Shown here: positions 35,172-43,525 of the stretch, in pieces | How positions within the stretch are numbered: position 1 is the first letter of the stretch | Layout of the letters: the number at the start of each line of letters is the position of its first letter | Source: Clostridiales bacterium | GTDB lineage: Bacteria; Bacillota; Clostridia; Lachnospirales; Lachnospiraceae | DNA length: 54,766 bases | Assembly (NCBI GenBank): GCA_018374355.1 | Contig: JAHAFI010000020.1 | Location: 1 to 54,766 of the forward strand | Direction: 5' to 3' | Notes under the pieces: model-generated | The model's database searches: none | What the model was told of the DNA's origin: nothing | Seen by the model: the letters and a program-made list of their open reading frames with translations, nothing else | Program-made: the position numbers and the translations under genes

Positions 35172-36830
35172 ATGAAAGCGAAAGAATTTTATCATGCAGC
35201 CATGTATCTTCGCCTGAGCCGGGATGATGAAGATATTGACGGCAGCAAAGCAGAGAGCAACAGCATCAGTTCACAAAGAGATATGATCCGCAGCTTTATC
35301 AGAAAACAGGACAATATGGAAATCTATGACATTTATGCGGATGATGGCTGGTCCGGTACAAACTTCGACAGGCCGGAATTTCAGCGGATGATGAGAGACA
35401 TTGAAGCAGGACGCATAGACTGTGTCATAGTAAAAGATTTATCCAGATTGGGACGAGATTATATAGAAGCCGGGAGGTTGATACAAAAGACCTTCCCGGC
35501 TTTTTCTGTGCGTTTTATTGCATTGAATGACTGTTTTGACTCCCTGACGGCAGATGATAACGAAACTTCTGTAGTCGTGCCTGTGAAGAATTTTGTAAAT
35601 GACTCCTATTCAAGGGATATATCCGGTAAAGTGAGAAGCCATCAGAAGGTAAAAAGGGAAAATGGGGATTTTATCGGAGCGTTTACGGTTTATGGATACA
35701 AAAAAAGCGAGGAGAAGAGAAACCGGCTTATTCCCGATGAGTATGCAGCAGAAATTGTGAGAAAAATTTTTGCATGGAAAATAGAAGGGTACAGCAGCCT
35801 GTGCATTGCTAAAAAACTGGATAACGCAGGGATCCTATCTCCTATGGAATATAAGAAAATACAGGGAGAAAAGCTTTGTACCGGATTTGCGACAGGGGTA
35901 ACAGCGAAGTGGTCGGCGGTTGCAGTAAAAAGAATTTTGACCAATGAAAATTATACGGGAACTTTGGTGCAGGGCAAGGAAGAAAAGGTCAGCTACAAGG
36001 TAAACAAATCGGTAAGAAAGCCGGAAGATGAATGGATACGGGTAAGTGATGCACATGAGGCAATTATTTCAAAGGAAGATTTTCAGATCGTGCAGGATTT
36101 ATTAAGGACAGATACGCGGGCATCCGGTGGGGAGGAAAAAGCCCATATCTATGCAGGACTCCTGTTTTGCGGGGACTGTATGAAACCGATGGTGCGCAGA
36201 GTAAGCAGATTTAACGGCAAAGAGAAGGTTTTCTTTATCTGTGCCACAAAAAATAAGGGCGGGGCTTGTACCAGACATACCATTTCAGAAGAGGATTTAA
36301 AGTCTCTGGTACTGACCGGGCTAAGACAGCAGGTTTCTCTTTTCATGGATAAGGCCAAGGTACTTGCCCATATAGAACAGATGGAAATCAATTTTAGGGA
36401 AGTGGCGTCCTTTGAGAAAGAAATAGAAAGAATGCATAAAGAGCAGGAAAAATATTTATCGCTCAGGGCAGGGCTTTATGAAGATTTGAAGAAAAAAATC
36501 ATCACAGAGGAGGATTTTAAGAGCTTTGATGAAATATATGAAAAACGCTGTCAGGAGTTTCAGGAGGCCGTTTCCAATCAGGAGAAAACGGTAAAGAAGC
36601 TGTTTCAGTCCGGTGTAACAGCAGGTATTCAACTGGAACGAATGAAATCCGTCATGCAGATAACGAAGTTAGACCGTATGGCGCTTATTACCTTTGTAAA
36701 GCGTATTCTTGTATATGAAGATCAGCGGGTATATCTGGAGCTTCGTCATAAGGAACTCTTTTCCAAAATCATTATGTCGGCGAATCATACTGCTGCAAAA
36801 GGTCAGGTTTACCGGGGGGAGGCGGTCTGA
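35172..36830 (+). CDS. Large serine recombinase 1 of element 1
   Basis: A 552-residue site-specific recombinase. The resolvase/invertase catalytic domain (about 8-155) holds the nucleophile serine in YLRLSRDDED and the arginines of DLSRLGRDYIEAG. A recombinase domain (about 170-290) follows, then a zinc ribbon (LLFCGDCMKPMVRR, later paired cysteines), and a coiled-coil region from about 400. All catalytic residues look intact. The start at 35172 has GGGAGG upstream. It is the best match to the first recombinase of element 2 (43526). The next gene begins directly after its stop codon, so the three act as one operon and possibly as one complex. Confidence 0.93.
   Translation: MKAKEFYHAAMYLRLSRDDEDIDGSKAESNSISSQRDMIRSFIRKQDNMEIYDIYADDGWSGTNFDRPEFQRMMRDIEAGRIDCVIVKDLSRLGRDYIEAGRLIQKTFPAFSVRFIALNDCFDSLTADDNETSVVVPVKNFVNDSYSRDISGKVRSHQKVKRENGDFIGAFTVYGYKKSEEKRNRLIPDEYAAEIVRKIFAWKIEGYSSLCIAKKLDNAGILSPMEYKKIQGEKLCTGFATGVTAKWSAVAVKRILTNENYTGTLVQGKEEKVSYKVNKSVRKPEDEWIRVSDAHEAIISKEDFQIVQDLLRTDTRASGGEEKAHIYAGLLFCGDCMKPMVRRVSRFNGKEKVFFICATKNKGGACTRHTISEEDLKSLVLTGLRQQVSLFMDKAKVLAHIEQMEINFREVASFEKEIERMHKEQEKYLSLRAGLYEDLKKKIITEEDFKSFDEIYEKRCQEFQEAVSNQEKTVKKLFQSGVTAGIQLERMKSVMQITKLDRMALITFVKRILVYEDQRVYLELRHKELFSKIIMSANHTAAKGQVYRGEAV
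35468..35505 (+). other. Terminator-like hairpin inside the recombinase 1 coding region
   Basis: AGCCGGGA (35468-35475) pairs with TCCCGGCT (35494-35501) and five T follow. It is an intrinsic-terminator structure inside the gene, near codon 105. The same place in the element 2 recombinase (43825-43862) keeps it, within DNA that is better conserved than its surroundings. Confidence 0.55.
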
Positions 36831-38513
36831 ATGGCAGAAACCATATATTCCGTTGGAATCTATGCAAGACTGTCAGTGGATATCAATGACAGAAAAAATG
36901 AGTCCGTTGAAACGCAGGTGGAGATTGTAAAGGCTTTTGTGAAACGGCAGAAGGATATGGTGATTTATGACTGCTATATTGATATAGGAAAAACGGGAAC
37001 CAATTTTGATAGGGATGATTTCGGACGCATGATGCGTGACGTACGGATGCGGAAGATCAACTGTATCATTGTAAAGGATTTATCCCGGTTTGGAAGAAAT
37101 TATATTGAAACGGGAAATTATATTGAAAAGATATTTCCATTTATGGGCGTTCGTTTTATTGCAGTTACAGATCATTTTGACAGCGGGAACATATCCGGTC
37201 AGAATGAAATGTTAGGTGTAAGCCTGAAAAACCTTGTCAATGAAATGTATGCAAGAGATATTGCTGGTAAGGTAAAATCCGGCAGAAGGACAAAATGGGA
37301 ACAGGGAAGTTACACAGGAGGCATCCCTCCCTATGGATACCATGCAAAATGGATAGGAGATAAGAAGTGTCTTTTTATAGAAGAAACAGCCGCTGAAATT
37401 GTGAAAAAGATTTATGAACTGTTTCTGTCAGGTAAAAATATGAAGCAGATCGTGGTATGGCTCTATGAGCAGGGTATTGTAAGACCATCGGAATACCATA
37501 AGACAGGGAAAATCTACAGTACAGACAAGGAAAGGCTGATGCAGTGGTCAAAAGCAACTGTGAAAGCGATTCTGACAAATCCGGTCTATACCGGTTGTCT
37601 GGTACAGGGAAGAACCTGCGGAAAAGATTATAGGATGCGCAGCAGGCATGACATTGATTCCGGGGACTGGTCGGTAAAGGAGCATACCCATGAGGCGATT
37701 ATTACGGAGGAGATATTTTTTGAAGCTGCCGGAAAGTTTGAAAAATCATCGGTATACTGCAATAAAAACGGATACTCCAAAACAGTTCCGGCAGAAGAAG
37801 ATATTTTTGCAGATGTCCTTTTCTGCGGTGAATGTGGTTCTAAAATGAAAAGAATTTCTGCTGCCAAGACATTCAGCGGCGGGAATATTGTAAGGACATA
37901 CAGTTATAATTGCATGAAAACGGATAGAATTGACAGCGAAAAATGTGCGTCAAAGTGCATTACGCTTCATAGGCTTTCTTCCATCGTAAAAGAAGCGGTC
38001 CGTCAGGAATTCTCCTTATCGGCCATGCGCCCGAAAGAACTGGCGGCGGCAAATCAACAGGAAGGAGAAAAATTAAAGGAAGAATGGAAAAAGGAATTAG
38101 TTTCCCTTGAGAAAAGAAAAGAGAATCTGAAAAAGCTGACAAGCGGGCAATACGTAAAATATCGTATGGGAGAGATGGATGAAAAGGTATTTCTGCACAA
38201 AAAAGAGGAGAATGCAAAAAAGGAAGAAATTTTCCAAAGGATGAGCGCTGATATTTCAGAACAGCTGCGAATCATTGATGCGCAGATTATTCAGAAAAAT
38301 CATTTCCTTAGATGTCTGGTAAAGGGACATGAAAAAACGGCGTTGACAGGCGAGGCTGTCAGAGCTTTAATTCACAGAATCGAAGTATATCCGGATAAAC
38401 GGGTGAAAGTAGTATTTACCTTTCGGAGGAAGGACATTCCGACAGGAAAGGAGGATGCTGAGGGTGAAGAAATACAGGATTGCCATTTATATGAGGTTAT
38501 CAAAAGAAGATGA
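36831..38513 (+). CDS. Large serine recombinase 2 of element 1
   Basis: A 560-residue large serine recombinase. The catalytic domain has the serine in IYARLSVDIND and the arginine motif DLSRFGRNYIETGNYIEK. A recombinase domain, a zinc ribbon (LFCGECGSKMKRIS, later NCMK and CASKC) and a long lysine/glutamate-rich coiled coil (about 395-485) follow. The ATG touches the previous stop codon (TGAATG). It corresponds to the second recombinase of element 2 (45170). It shares DLSRFGRNYIETGNY with that protein rather than with its own neighbours, so the three lineages diverged before the two elements did. Confidence 0.93.
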   Translation: MAETIYSVGIYARLSVDINDRKNESVETQVEIVKAFVKRQKDMVIYDCYIDIGKTGTNFDRDDFGRMMRDVRMRKINCIIVKDLSRFGRNYIETGNYIEKIFPFMGVRFIAVTDHFDSGNISGQNEMLGVSLKNLVNEMYARDIAGKVKSGRRTKWEQGSYTGGIPPYGYHAKWIGDKKCLFIEETAAEIVKKIYELFLSGKNMKQIVVWLYEQGIVRPSEYHKTGKIYSTDKERLMQWSKATVKAILTNPVYTGCLVQGRTCGKDYRMRSRHDIDSGDWSVKEHTHEAIITEEIFFEAAGKFEKSSVYCNKNGYSKTVPAEEDIFADVLFCGECGSKMKRISAAKTFSGGNIVRTYSYNCMKTDRIDSEKCASKCITLHRLSSIVKEAVRQEFSLSAMRPKELAAANQQEGEKLKEEWKKELVSLEKRKENLKKLTSGQYVKYRMGEMDEKVFLHKKEENAKKEEIFQRMSADISEQLRIIDAQIIQKNHFLRCLVKGHEKTALTGEAVRALIHRIEVYPDKRVKVVFTFRRKDIPTGKEDAEGEEIQDCHLYEVIKRR

Positions 38514-39978
38514 CAGGTTCAAAGAAGAAAGCAACAGTATTGCCATGCAGCGTATGTTATTACAGAAATATGCGGCAGACCATTTTTCTGATTATGACCT
38601 CATGGAATTTTGCGATGATGGTTATACCGGAACAAATTTTAATCGTCCCGGTGTGCAGTCTATGCTTGAAAAGGTGAGAGATTCTCAGATCGACTGCATT
38701 ATAGTGAAAGACTTTTCGCGGTTTGCAAGGGATTATATTGAGCTTGGTTCCTATCTGGAGCAGATCTTTGCATTTATGGGGGTGCGATTCATTTCCGTAA
38801 ATGACTGTTATGACAGTAAGGCGTATCAGGGGAGTATCGCAGACATTGATATAAATTTCAGAAATCTGCTATATGATTTGTATAGTAAGGATTTGTCCGG
38901 AAAGGTGCGTGCCTCTCTCGCTGTCAGAAAAGAGCAGGGACAGTATGTGAGTGGAAATAGTCCATTTGGTTATGAAAAGGATCCGCAGGACAGACACGCC
39001 CTGTTGATTGAAGAGGATGAGGCAGAAGTGGTAAGACGGATATTCACATTGGCCGCGGAAGGTTTTACATCTGCACAGATTGCAAAATTATTCAATGAGA
39101 CGGGTGTAAAAACCCCGGTTGAATTTAAGATTGCAAAAGGCAAGACCAGCAGAGTACCGAAGGGAGGCAGATTTTTATGGAGTACCAATGCGGTCTGCCG
39201 GATTTTAAGAAATGAAATCTATATCGGAAATATTGTACAGAAGAAATATTCCAAAGATTTTGTGGGCGGGAAAAATCATATCAATCCCCGTGAGGAATGG
39301 CTGGTGTCTTATAACCACCATGAGCCGATTATTACCAAAGAAATATTTGACAGGATACAGAAAGGCCGTGAAACGAAGCAGAATCCGCACCATGATCCGG
39401 CGCATCCCCTTGTGGGTAAGCTGGTGTGTGGATGCTGTGGAAGAAATCTGGGCTATCGCAGAGGGTTAAATCCCTATTTTACCTGTCCCGGGAGGTATTC
39501 CAATAATATGAAACATTGTGTGAAAAAAATCAATGCAATGTTTGCAGAGCAGTATGTCCTGTTTCTTATGCAGAACAGGTTGAGGGAGGGAGAAGAAACA
39601 GAACAGATCTGTATGGAAGCAGCAGACAGACTTGGCAGCGAGATTCAGGAACTGAAAAAAAAGCGAAAAAAGTTACTGGCAAAGATAGAAAGAGGAAAGC
39701 GGCAGAACTTTGAAAATTATCAGGATTATGCCCGGGGAAAGACGGATACTTTTCAGTCGGCTGATACTGCGATAAAATCAGCAGAGAACGAGCTGCTGGA
39801 ACTGGAGTCACACATCCGGGAAAAAGAAGCCCTCTATATGAAGAGAGACAGGAAGGGGGTAAGCGAAGGGATCAATGAGCTTTCTAAGGATCTGATAGAG
39901 CGGTATATTGAAAAGGTAACGGTTTATGATGAACAGAATATAGAGATCCGGTGGGTATCGCGAAGCGTATTGCTGTGA
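38464..39978 (+). CDS. Large serine recombinase 3 of element 1
   Basis: A 504-residue large serine recombinase. It has the serine in IYMRLSKEDDRF, the arginine motif DFSRFARDYIELGSYLEQ, a recombinase domain, a zinc ribbon (KLVCGCCGRNLGYRR, then YFTCPG) and a coiled coil. I prefer the GTG at 38464, 9 bp after AAAGGAGG; the ATG at 38455 touches the ribosome site. The gene overlaps recombinase 2 by about 50 bp. Its stop lies 155 bp before the attR core, so the recombination module abuts the right end. It corresponds to the third recombinase of element 2. Confidence 0.92.
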   Translation: MKKYRIAIYMRLSKEDDRFKEESNSIAMQRMLLQKYAADHFSDYDLMEFCDDGYTGTNFNRPGVQSMLEKVRDSQIDCIIVKDFSRFARDYIELGSYLEQIFAFMGVRFISVNDCYDSKAYQGSIADIDINFRNLLYDLYSKDLSGKVRASLAVRKEQGQYVSGNSPFGYEKDPQDRHALLIEEDEAEVVRRIFTLAAEGFTSAQIAKLFNETGVKTPVEFKIAKGKTSRVPKGGRFLWSTNAVCRILRNEIYIGNIVQKKYSKDFVGGKNHINPREEWLVSYNHHEPIITKEIFDRIQKGRETKQNPHHDPAHPLVGKLVCGCCGRNLGYRRGLNPYFTCPGRYSNNMKHCVKKINAMFAEQYVLFLMQNRLREGEETEQICMEAADRLGSEIQELKKKRKKLLAKIERGKRQNFENYQDYARGKTDTFQSADTAIKSAENELLELESHIREKEALYMKRDRKGVSEGINELSKDLIERYIEKVTVYDEQNIEIRWVSRSVLL

Positions 39979-40104
39979 AGTGGGTGAACAGCAGGGAATT
40001 TGCAGTAATGTAACATGCCGGACGATAGCTGCAGGCATTGATGGAACAGCAGGCATGGAATCCGTGGCAAAAAACAGGCAAAAGCCTTGAAAAACACGCA
40101 AAAA

Positions 40105-40145
40105 ATCTGTTTGCAGTTGGTTGACAGGAGAGGGAGTAGATTATA
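40105..40145 (+). repeat. attR of element 1
   Basis: Element sequence ending GCAGTTGGTTGACAGGAGA reaches the core GG (40133-40134), then host AGTAGATTATACCCATG. On the opposite strand TGTCA lies 5 bp inside the core, mirroring TGTCA 6 bp inside the core at the left end. This gives near-symmetrical half-sites around a two-base crossover, as known for serine recombinases. Confidence 0.78.
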
Positions 40146-41331
40146 CCCATGAAGATTTTCGAAACGGGGATGGAACTACCCGGATCGTCAGTCTGTGGGA
40201 TCAGACCATACCGGGCCGTCCGCCGGAAGGATACCGGATCGGTACGGAATACACCGAGGAGGAGATTAATCTGGCGCTTGAGGCGGGAACCCTCCGGGAA
40301 AGGGAACAGATTGTGCCAAGCCGTGACAGCAGCGGCCACGGGACAGCGGTTCTGGGAATTGCTGCCGGAAACGGGAGGGAGAGTCAGGGGGTATTCCGGG
40401 GAATGGCTCCGGAAAGCAGGCTTTTGGTGGTGAAGCTGGGAATTCCCGGACCGAATGCATTTCCAAGGACGACAGAACTGATGCAGGGGGTAGACTATGC
40501 GGTGAAAAAGTCCATCCAACTGGGGATGCCGCTGGTGGTGAATCTGAGCTTCGGTAACAGCTATGGCTCCCATAGCGGAAGATCTCTTGTGGAGACGTAT
40601 CTGGATGAGGCGGCAAATGCCGGAAGAACCTCCATCTGTGTGGGAACGGGCAATGAAGGAAGCCGGGCGGGACACGTTTCCGGGGTGGTAAAGGAAGGGG
40701 AAAATTATGTCGTAGAGCTGGGAATCGGAGAATATGAGCCTTCGGTCAATGTGCAGATATGGAAGAATTATCAGGATCATATGGAAATTTATATCGAGCA
40801 CCCGGCAGGAGGACGAATCGGTCCGGTGCAGCAGATTATGGGAGCCCAGCGGTTCCGCATCATGGGGACGGAGCTTCTTGTGTATTATGGAGAACCAAAT
40901 CCCTATAGCATGTCTCAGGAAATCTATGTGGATTTCCTTCCTACAGACAGCTATGTGGACAGTGGGGTGTGGAAATTTCATTTTGTGCCGCAAAGAGTTG
41001 TGCAGGGGGATTTTGATATGTGGCTTCCCGGCGGTGGAGTGCTGAGTGAGGCTACAAGATTTTACCGTCCGACTCCGGACACTACCCTGACGATTCCTTC
41101 CACAGCCCTGCAGGTGATTTCGGTAGGAGCCTATAATGCTCAGCTTCAGTCCTATGCGGACTTTTCCGGGCGGGGCTATACCCGGGTGGTACAGCAAATT
41201 AAACCCGATCTGGTTGCCCCGGGGGTCAATATACGGACAGTCCGGGCGGGCGGCGGTTATGGTGTGGTGACGGGAACTTCCTTCGCAACGCCGTTTGTAT
41301 CCGGGGCGGCGGCGCTTTTGATGGAGTGGGG
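40135..41331 (+). pseudogene. Subtilisin-like (S8) protease, middle fragment, between elements 1 and 2
   Basis: This piece continues the fragment at 11088. It opens with VDYTHEDFRNGDG, has the catalytic His in SSGHGTAVLGIAAG, the oxyanion-region NLSFGNSYGSH, a long insert typical of clostridial Csp-like proteases, and the catalytic Ser in GTSFATPFVSGAAALLMEWG. It is cut at that Gly codon by element 2; the frame then runs nine codons into element DNA and stops at 41359. Family proteases usually continue for some tens of residues, so the C-terminal end should lie beyond element 2, outside the window. Alone it has neither prodomain nor catalytic Asp. Confidence 0.9.
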
Positions 41332-41420
41332 GGAGTGTGTTATTATAGTGTCAAGTTAGCAAGAATCCAGTAAATACAAGGGATTTCGCTGATTTCGTCC
41401 TACAGAAAAATGCCAAAATC
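41320..41420 (+). repeat. attL of element 2, related to the left end of element 1
   Basis: The protease codons ATG GAG TGG are followed by the core GG (41330-41331) and GGAGTGTGTTATTATAGTG. Aligned on the core, this end matches element 1 at GGGGA, GTGT and ATAGTGTCAAGTTAG, and again at TTTCGCTGATTT. In both insertions the GG is codon positions 1-2 of a glycine. Confidence 0.78.
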
Positions 41421-41539
41421 CATGGCAGTTTTGAGTAAGGACAGGCCTGTTTGAATCAAAATATGGTAGTTAAAATCCTTTTTGCACTAATATAACTCAA
41501 GGTGGTTTCAGTGTAAAAAGGTCAGAGACAAGATTGCTT

Positions 41540-41573
41540 TTACGCATCTTTTTTGCCCGGAAAAGATGTGTGA
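41540..41573 (+). other. Hairpin in the element 2 left-end region
   Basis: ACGCATCTTTT and AAAAGATGTGT form an 11-bp stem with one G-T pair around TTGCCCGG. It lies between the left end and tnpV. The rest of 41343-41627 shows no gene. Confidence 0.45.
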
Positions 41574-41627
41574 AAGCAGATTTTGTGTTACAAAATTGAA
41601 TTGTACAAAGATAAAGGAGGACAGGCT

Positions 41628-41999
41628 ATGCAGTCATTATATGAAAAAATGGGAGGTACCTACACTCTGGGTAAGGATGGCAGATATTATCCGGATATCG
41701 TATATACAGATGAAAGACCACAGTATGGAAAATACGGTCTGTTACGGCAGCAATATTTAAAAGAACACAGGAAAGCAGTATATTCTCTGTATCTGTTGGA
41801 AGGTCGGCTCACAACACATTTGAATGAGGTAGAAAAGGCAGCAAATGAGAGAATGGACTTGCTGGTTTCACAGATGATGAAAAAGCAGGGAATAAACGAA
41901 GAATTGAAATCTCATGATCAGATGGCATGGCTCGGAGCTGTAAATGCTATTTGTAATGCTGCGGAAGAAATTGTTTTAAGTGAACTGATATATGTGTGA
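41628..41999 (+). CDS. tnpV: TnpV-family transposon protein
   Basis: A 123-residue protein beginning MQSLYEKMGGTYTLGKDGRYYPDIV, then a helix-rich part (LEGRLTTHLNEVEKAANERMD) and a C-terminal helix. It resembles the TnpV proteins of Tn4451-type clostridial transposons, whose role in transposition is not well defined. AAAGGAGG lies 10 bp before the ATG. It is found in element 2 only; the matching part of element 1 has no such gene. Confidence 0.75.
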   Translation: MQSLYEKMGGTYTLGKDGRYYPDIVYTDERPQYGKYGLLRQQYLKEHRKAVYSLYLLEGRLTTHLNEVEKAANERMDLLVSQMMKKQGINEELKSHDQMAWLGAVNAICNAAEEIVLSELIYV

Positions 42000-42024
42000 G
42001 CCTTATTAGAAATATTTGAAGTAA

Positions 42025-42189
42025 ATGTCCAGAGGTGTAAAAAAGACACACCTAGAGGTGTCAAAATGACATCTCTGGACATGTTAAAAGGACACACTAA
42101 TAATACTGAGATAAATAATACTGAGTATAGTAATACTGATCTATCTATCTTATCAGGGCGTAGAAAGTGATCTGATAGGATGGATAGAT
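42025..42189. repeat. Inverted repeats and 15-bp-spaced iteron-like repeats
   Basis: Three structures lie in a row. ATGTCCAGAGGTGT (42025-42038) pairs with ACATCTCTGGACAT (42069-42082), with a nested GACACACCT/AGGTGTC hairpin inside. TAATACTGA occurs at 42101, 42116 and 42131, spaced exactly 15 bp. An 18-bp stem joins 42139-42156 with 42172-42189, with two G-T pairs. This looks like plasmid-type origin or transfer DNA, but no replication protein is encoded nearby. Confidence 0.6.
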
Positions 42190-42248
42190 GAAATATAGGA
42201 TAAATAAAATTACAGTTGCGTATGTAATCTGGACTTTTTGAGCCGGGT

Positions 42249-42623
42249 TTATTTTTGTTGAAAAATTCCGGCTAATTTACTTATTTCTTTTCGCATTTCA
42301 AAAATCTGATAAATGCATTCATGGATTTCATCCTGCATTGCCTTGGAACGGACACCGCCCATGTAAAAAAAGCGTGCAATCTGGTTGAGGTTACTTCCAA
42401 TTTTTCCAAACTCTGCAGCCAGCCTCTGCAGTTCAGGCATATCTGCAACGATTTCATATTTCAAAGAGATTTCCCCATTTAGTATTAACTTACGGAGATA
42501 TTCGGATATAGATAATCCAGATTCATGTGCGTTACTACAAATTCTTTCATATTCTGTGTTATCAAAACGAAGAGTAATGCGATTGTCTTTTAACAGTGTT
42601 TTGTCTTTTTGTGGTCTTGCCAT
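42249..42623 (-). CDS. mobC: MobC-type relaxosome accessory protein
   Basis: A 124-residue protein on the minus strand. It has a ribbon-helix-helix-like N-terminus (ITLRFDNTEYERICSNAHE, GLSISEYLRKLIL) and the MobC signature ELQRLAAEFGKIGSNLNQIA. Such proteins bind oriT and assist a relaxase in opening it. No relaxase gene follows; downstream is the repeat region. Mobilisation would therefore need a relaxase in trans, or the mobilisation block is a remnant. AAAGGAA lies upstream of the start. Confidence 0.85.
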   Translation of the reverse strand: MARPQKDKTLLKDNRITLRFDNTEYERICSNAHESGLSISEYLRKLILNGEISLKYEIVADMPELQRLAAEFGKIGSNLNQIARFFYMGGVRSKAMQDEIHECIYQIFEMRKEISKLAGIFQQK

Positions 42624-43015
42624 GTTCTTGATTCCTTTCCCTGATTTTTGATACCGGAAAACTTTTTCCCATTTTTGGGATAAAGTCCGGAACAGTGTTT
42701 TTTATGCGAATGCATTCCACTTATACCGAAGGTATAGTGCTGCGAACACGTTTACCGTGGAAGCCAAATCGCACAAACTTTGTTTTGCAGTAACCGAGGG
42801 TATGGGGTGCTGGAATCCCCATCAAGATATGCCGGTCAGTGAAAATCCGTGAAATGGATTTTTGTCTGACACAGGCGAATCTTGCGCTAAAAAAGAATAC
42901 CCTCTCATATATCCCAGAATTAATGCCCTCAGAGACAAGCAATTTGAAAAAATTTCTTTTTACAGCTTGACTAAACGCCCCAATTTTCTGGGATTAGTGA
43001 AGGAGGCTAAAAAAT
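42624..43015. other. Non-coding region upstream of mobC, candidate oriT
   Basis: No convincing gene is seen. It contains TATACC-GAA-GGTATA (42722-42736), a perfect 6-bp inverted repeat of the kind found beside nick sites, and AAAATCC/GGATTTTT near 42843-42864. Its place directly upstream of mobC makes it a reasonable oriT candidate. Confidence 0.4.
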
Positions 43016-43156
43016 ATGGAATGTACATTGAAAACTAAAGAAAGGTTACTGTGGAATGAGACAAGTTTCTGGACACATATAATCTCAGAAAGGGAGGAGG
43101 GCGTATATGCATCCAACAAAAAACACACTACAGGCAATGCAGCAGATGGATATTAA
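43016..43156 (+). CDS. Small ORF (46 aa) overlapping the DUF6870-like gene
   Basis: A short reading frame with AAGGAGG about 8 bp before its ATG, starting MECTLKTKERLLWNETSFW and ending inside the next gene. The strong ribosome site is the main support. I do not recognise it. It may be a leader peptide coupling translation of the DUF6870-like gene, or not a real protein. Confidence 0.35.
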   Translation: MECTLKTKERLLWNETSFWTHIISEREEGVYASNKKHTTGNAADGY

Positions 43157-43376
43157 AAACGCAAACTTGGATGAACTTATAGATATTAGTGAGATTGAAA
43201 TTGATAAGAAGCAGTCGGTAGAGAACAGAGTAAGGTCTTACGTGGAAACAGTGCAGAATCCCTTTTTGGTGCGGGTAGGAGATTATGCAGTGAAGATCAG
43301 TTATTCGGATTGCAGGGAAACATTGAATGATAGGATGGAGCAGTATATTTCAAAAATGGCGGAGTTGAAATATTGA
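43107..43376 (+). CDS. Small conserved protein (DUF6870-like) of element 2
   Basis: An 89-residue counterpart of the element 1 gene at 34823: the LDELIDISEIEID, SVENRVRSYVETVQNPF and RVGDYAVKISYSD segments align with it. It starts at an ATG after GGGAGGAGGG. The following 149 bp hold no gene, then recombinase 1 starts. Position and conservation in both elements suggest a role tied to the recombinases; function unknown. Confidence 0.75.
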   Translation: MHPTKNTLQAMQQMDIKNANLDELIDISEIEIDKKQSVENRVRSYVETVQNPFLVRVGDYAVKISYSDCRETLNDRMEQYISKMAELKY

Positions 43377-43525
43377 GTTCGTTTTCGAAAATGATACTTT
43401 ACAGTATGCAGATGTTATGTTAATCTGGCGATAGGACGAAAAACGAAATCCTGACTTTACGAATGTGAGAAGTACCCTGTAGGACGGGTTCGGCTGACTG
43501 AAATAGAAAAGCAGGAGGAAGCAAA

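Larger units (their letters stand above)
11474..40134 (+). mobile_element. Integrative element 1: 28.7-kb nitrogen-metabolism island with a serine recombinase trio
   Basis: A precise insertion in an S8 protease gene. The outer flanks join in frame at a two-base GG core (11472-11473 and 40133-40134) to give IDSG-VDYTHEDF, the family's expected sequence. The interior holds LysR-metY-cysK, gltBD, glnN, amt-PII, asnB, pyrG, purF, carAB, a small DUF6870-like gene and three large serine recombinase genes, all on the plus strand, with the recombinases against the right end. No relaxase or conjugation gene is visible, so transfer between cells would need help in trans. Streptococcal ICEs with serine integrase triplets are a known parallel for the integration module; I recall no precedent for this cargo. 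Confidence 0.88.

Noticed and set aside
39884..41197. 437-codon open frame on the minus strand over attR and the protease fragment
   Set aside because: It crosses the element boundary, so it cannot be an inherited gene, and the plus strand encodes clear S8 motifs.
42721..42942. 73-codon minus-strand frame upstream of mobC
   Set aside because: No ribosome site and no recognisable features; it overlaps the candidate oriT palindrome.
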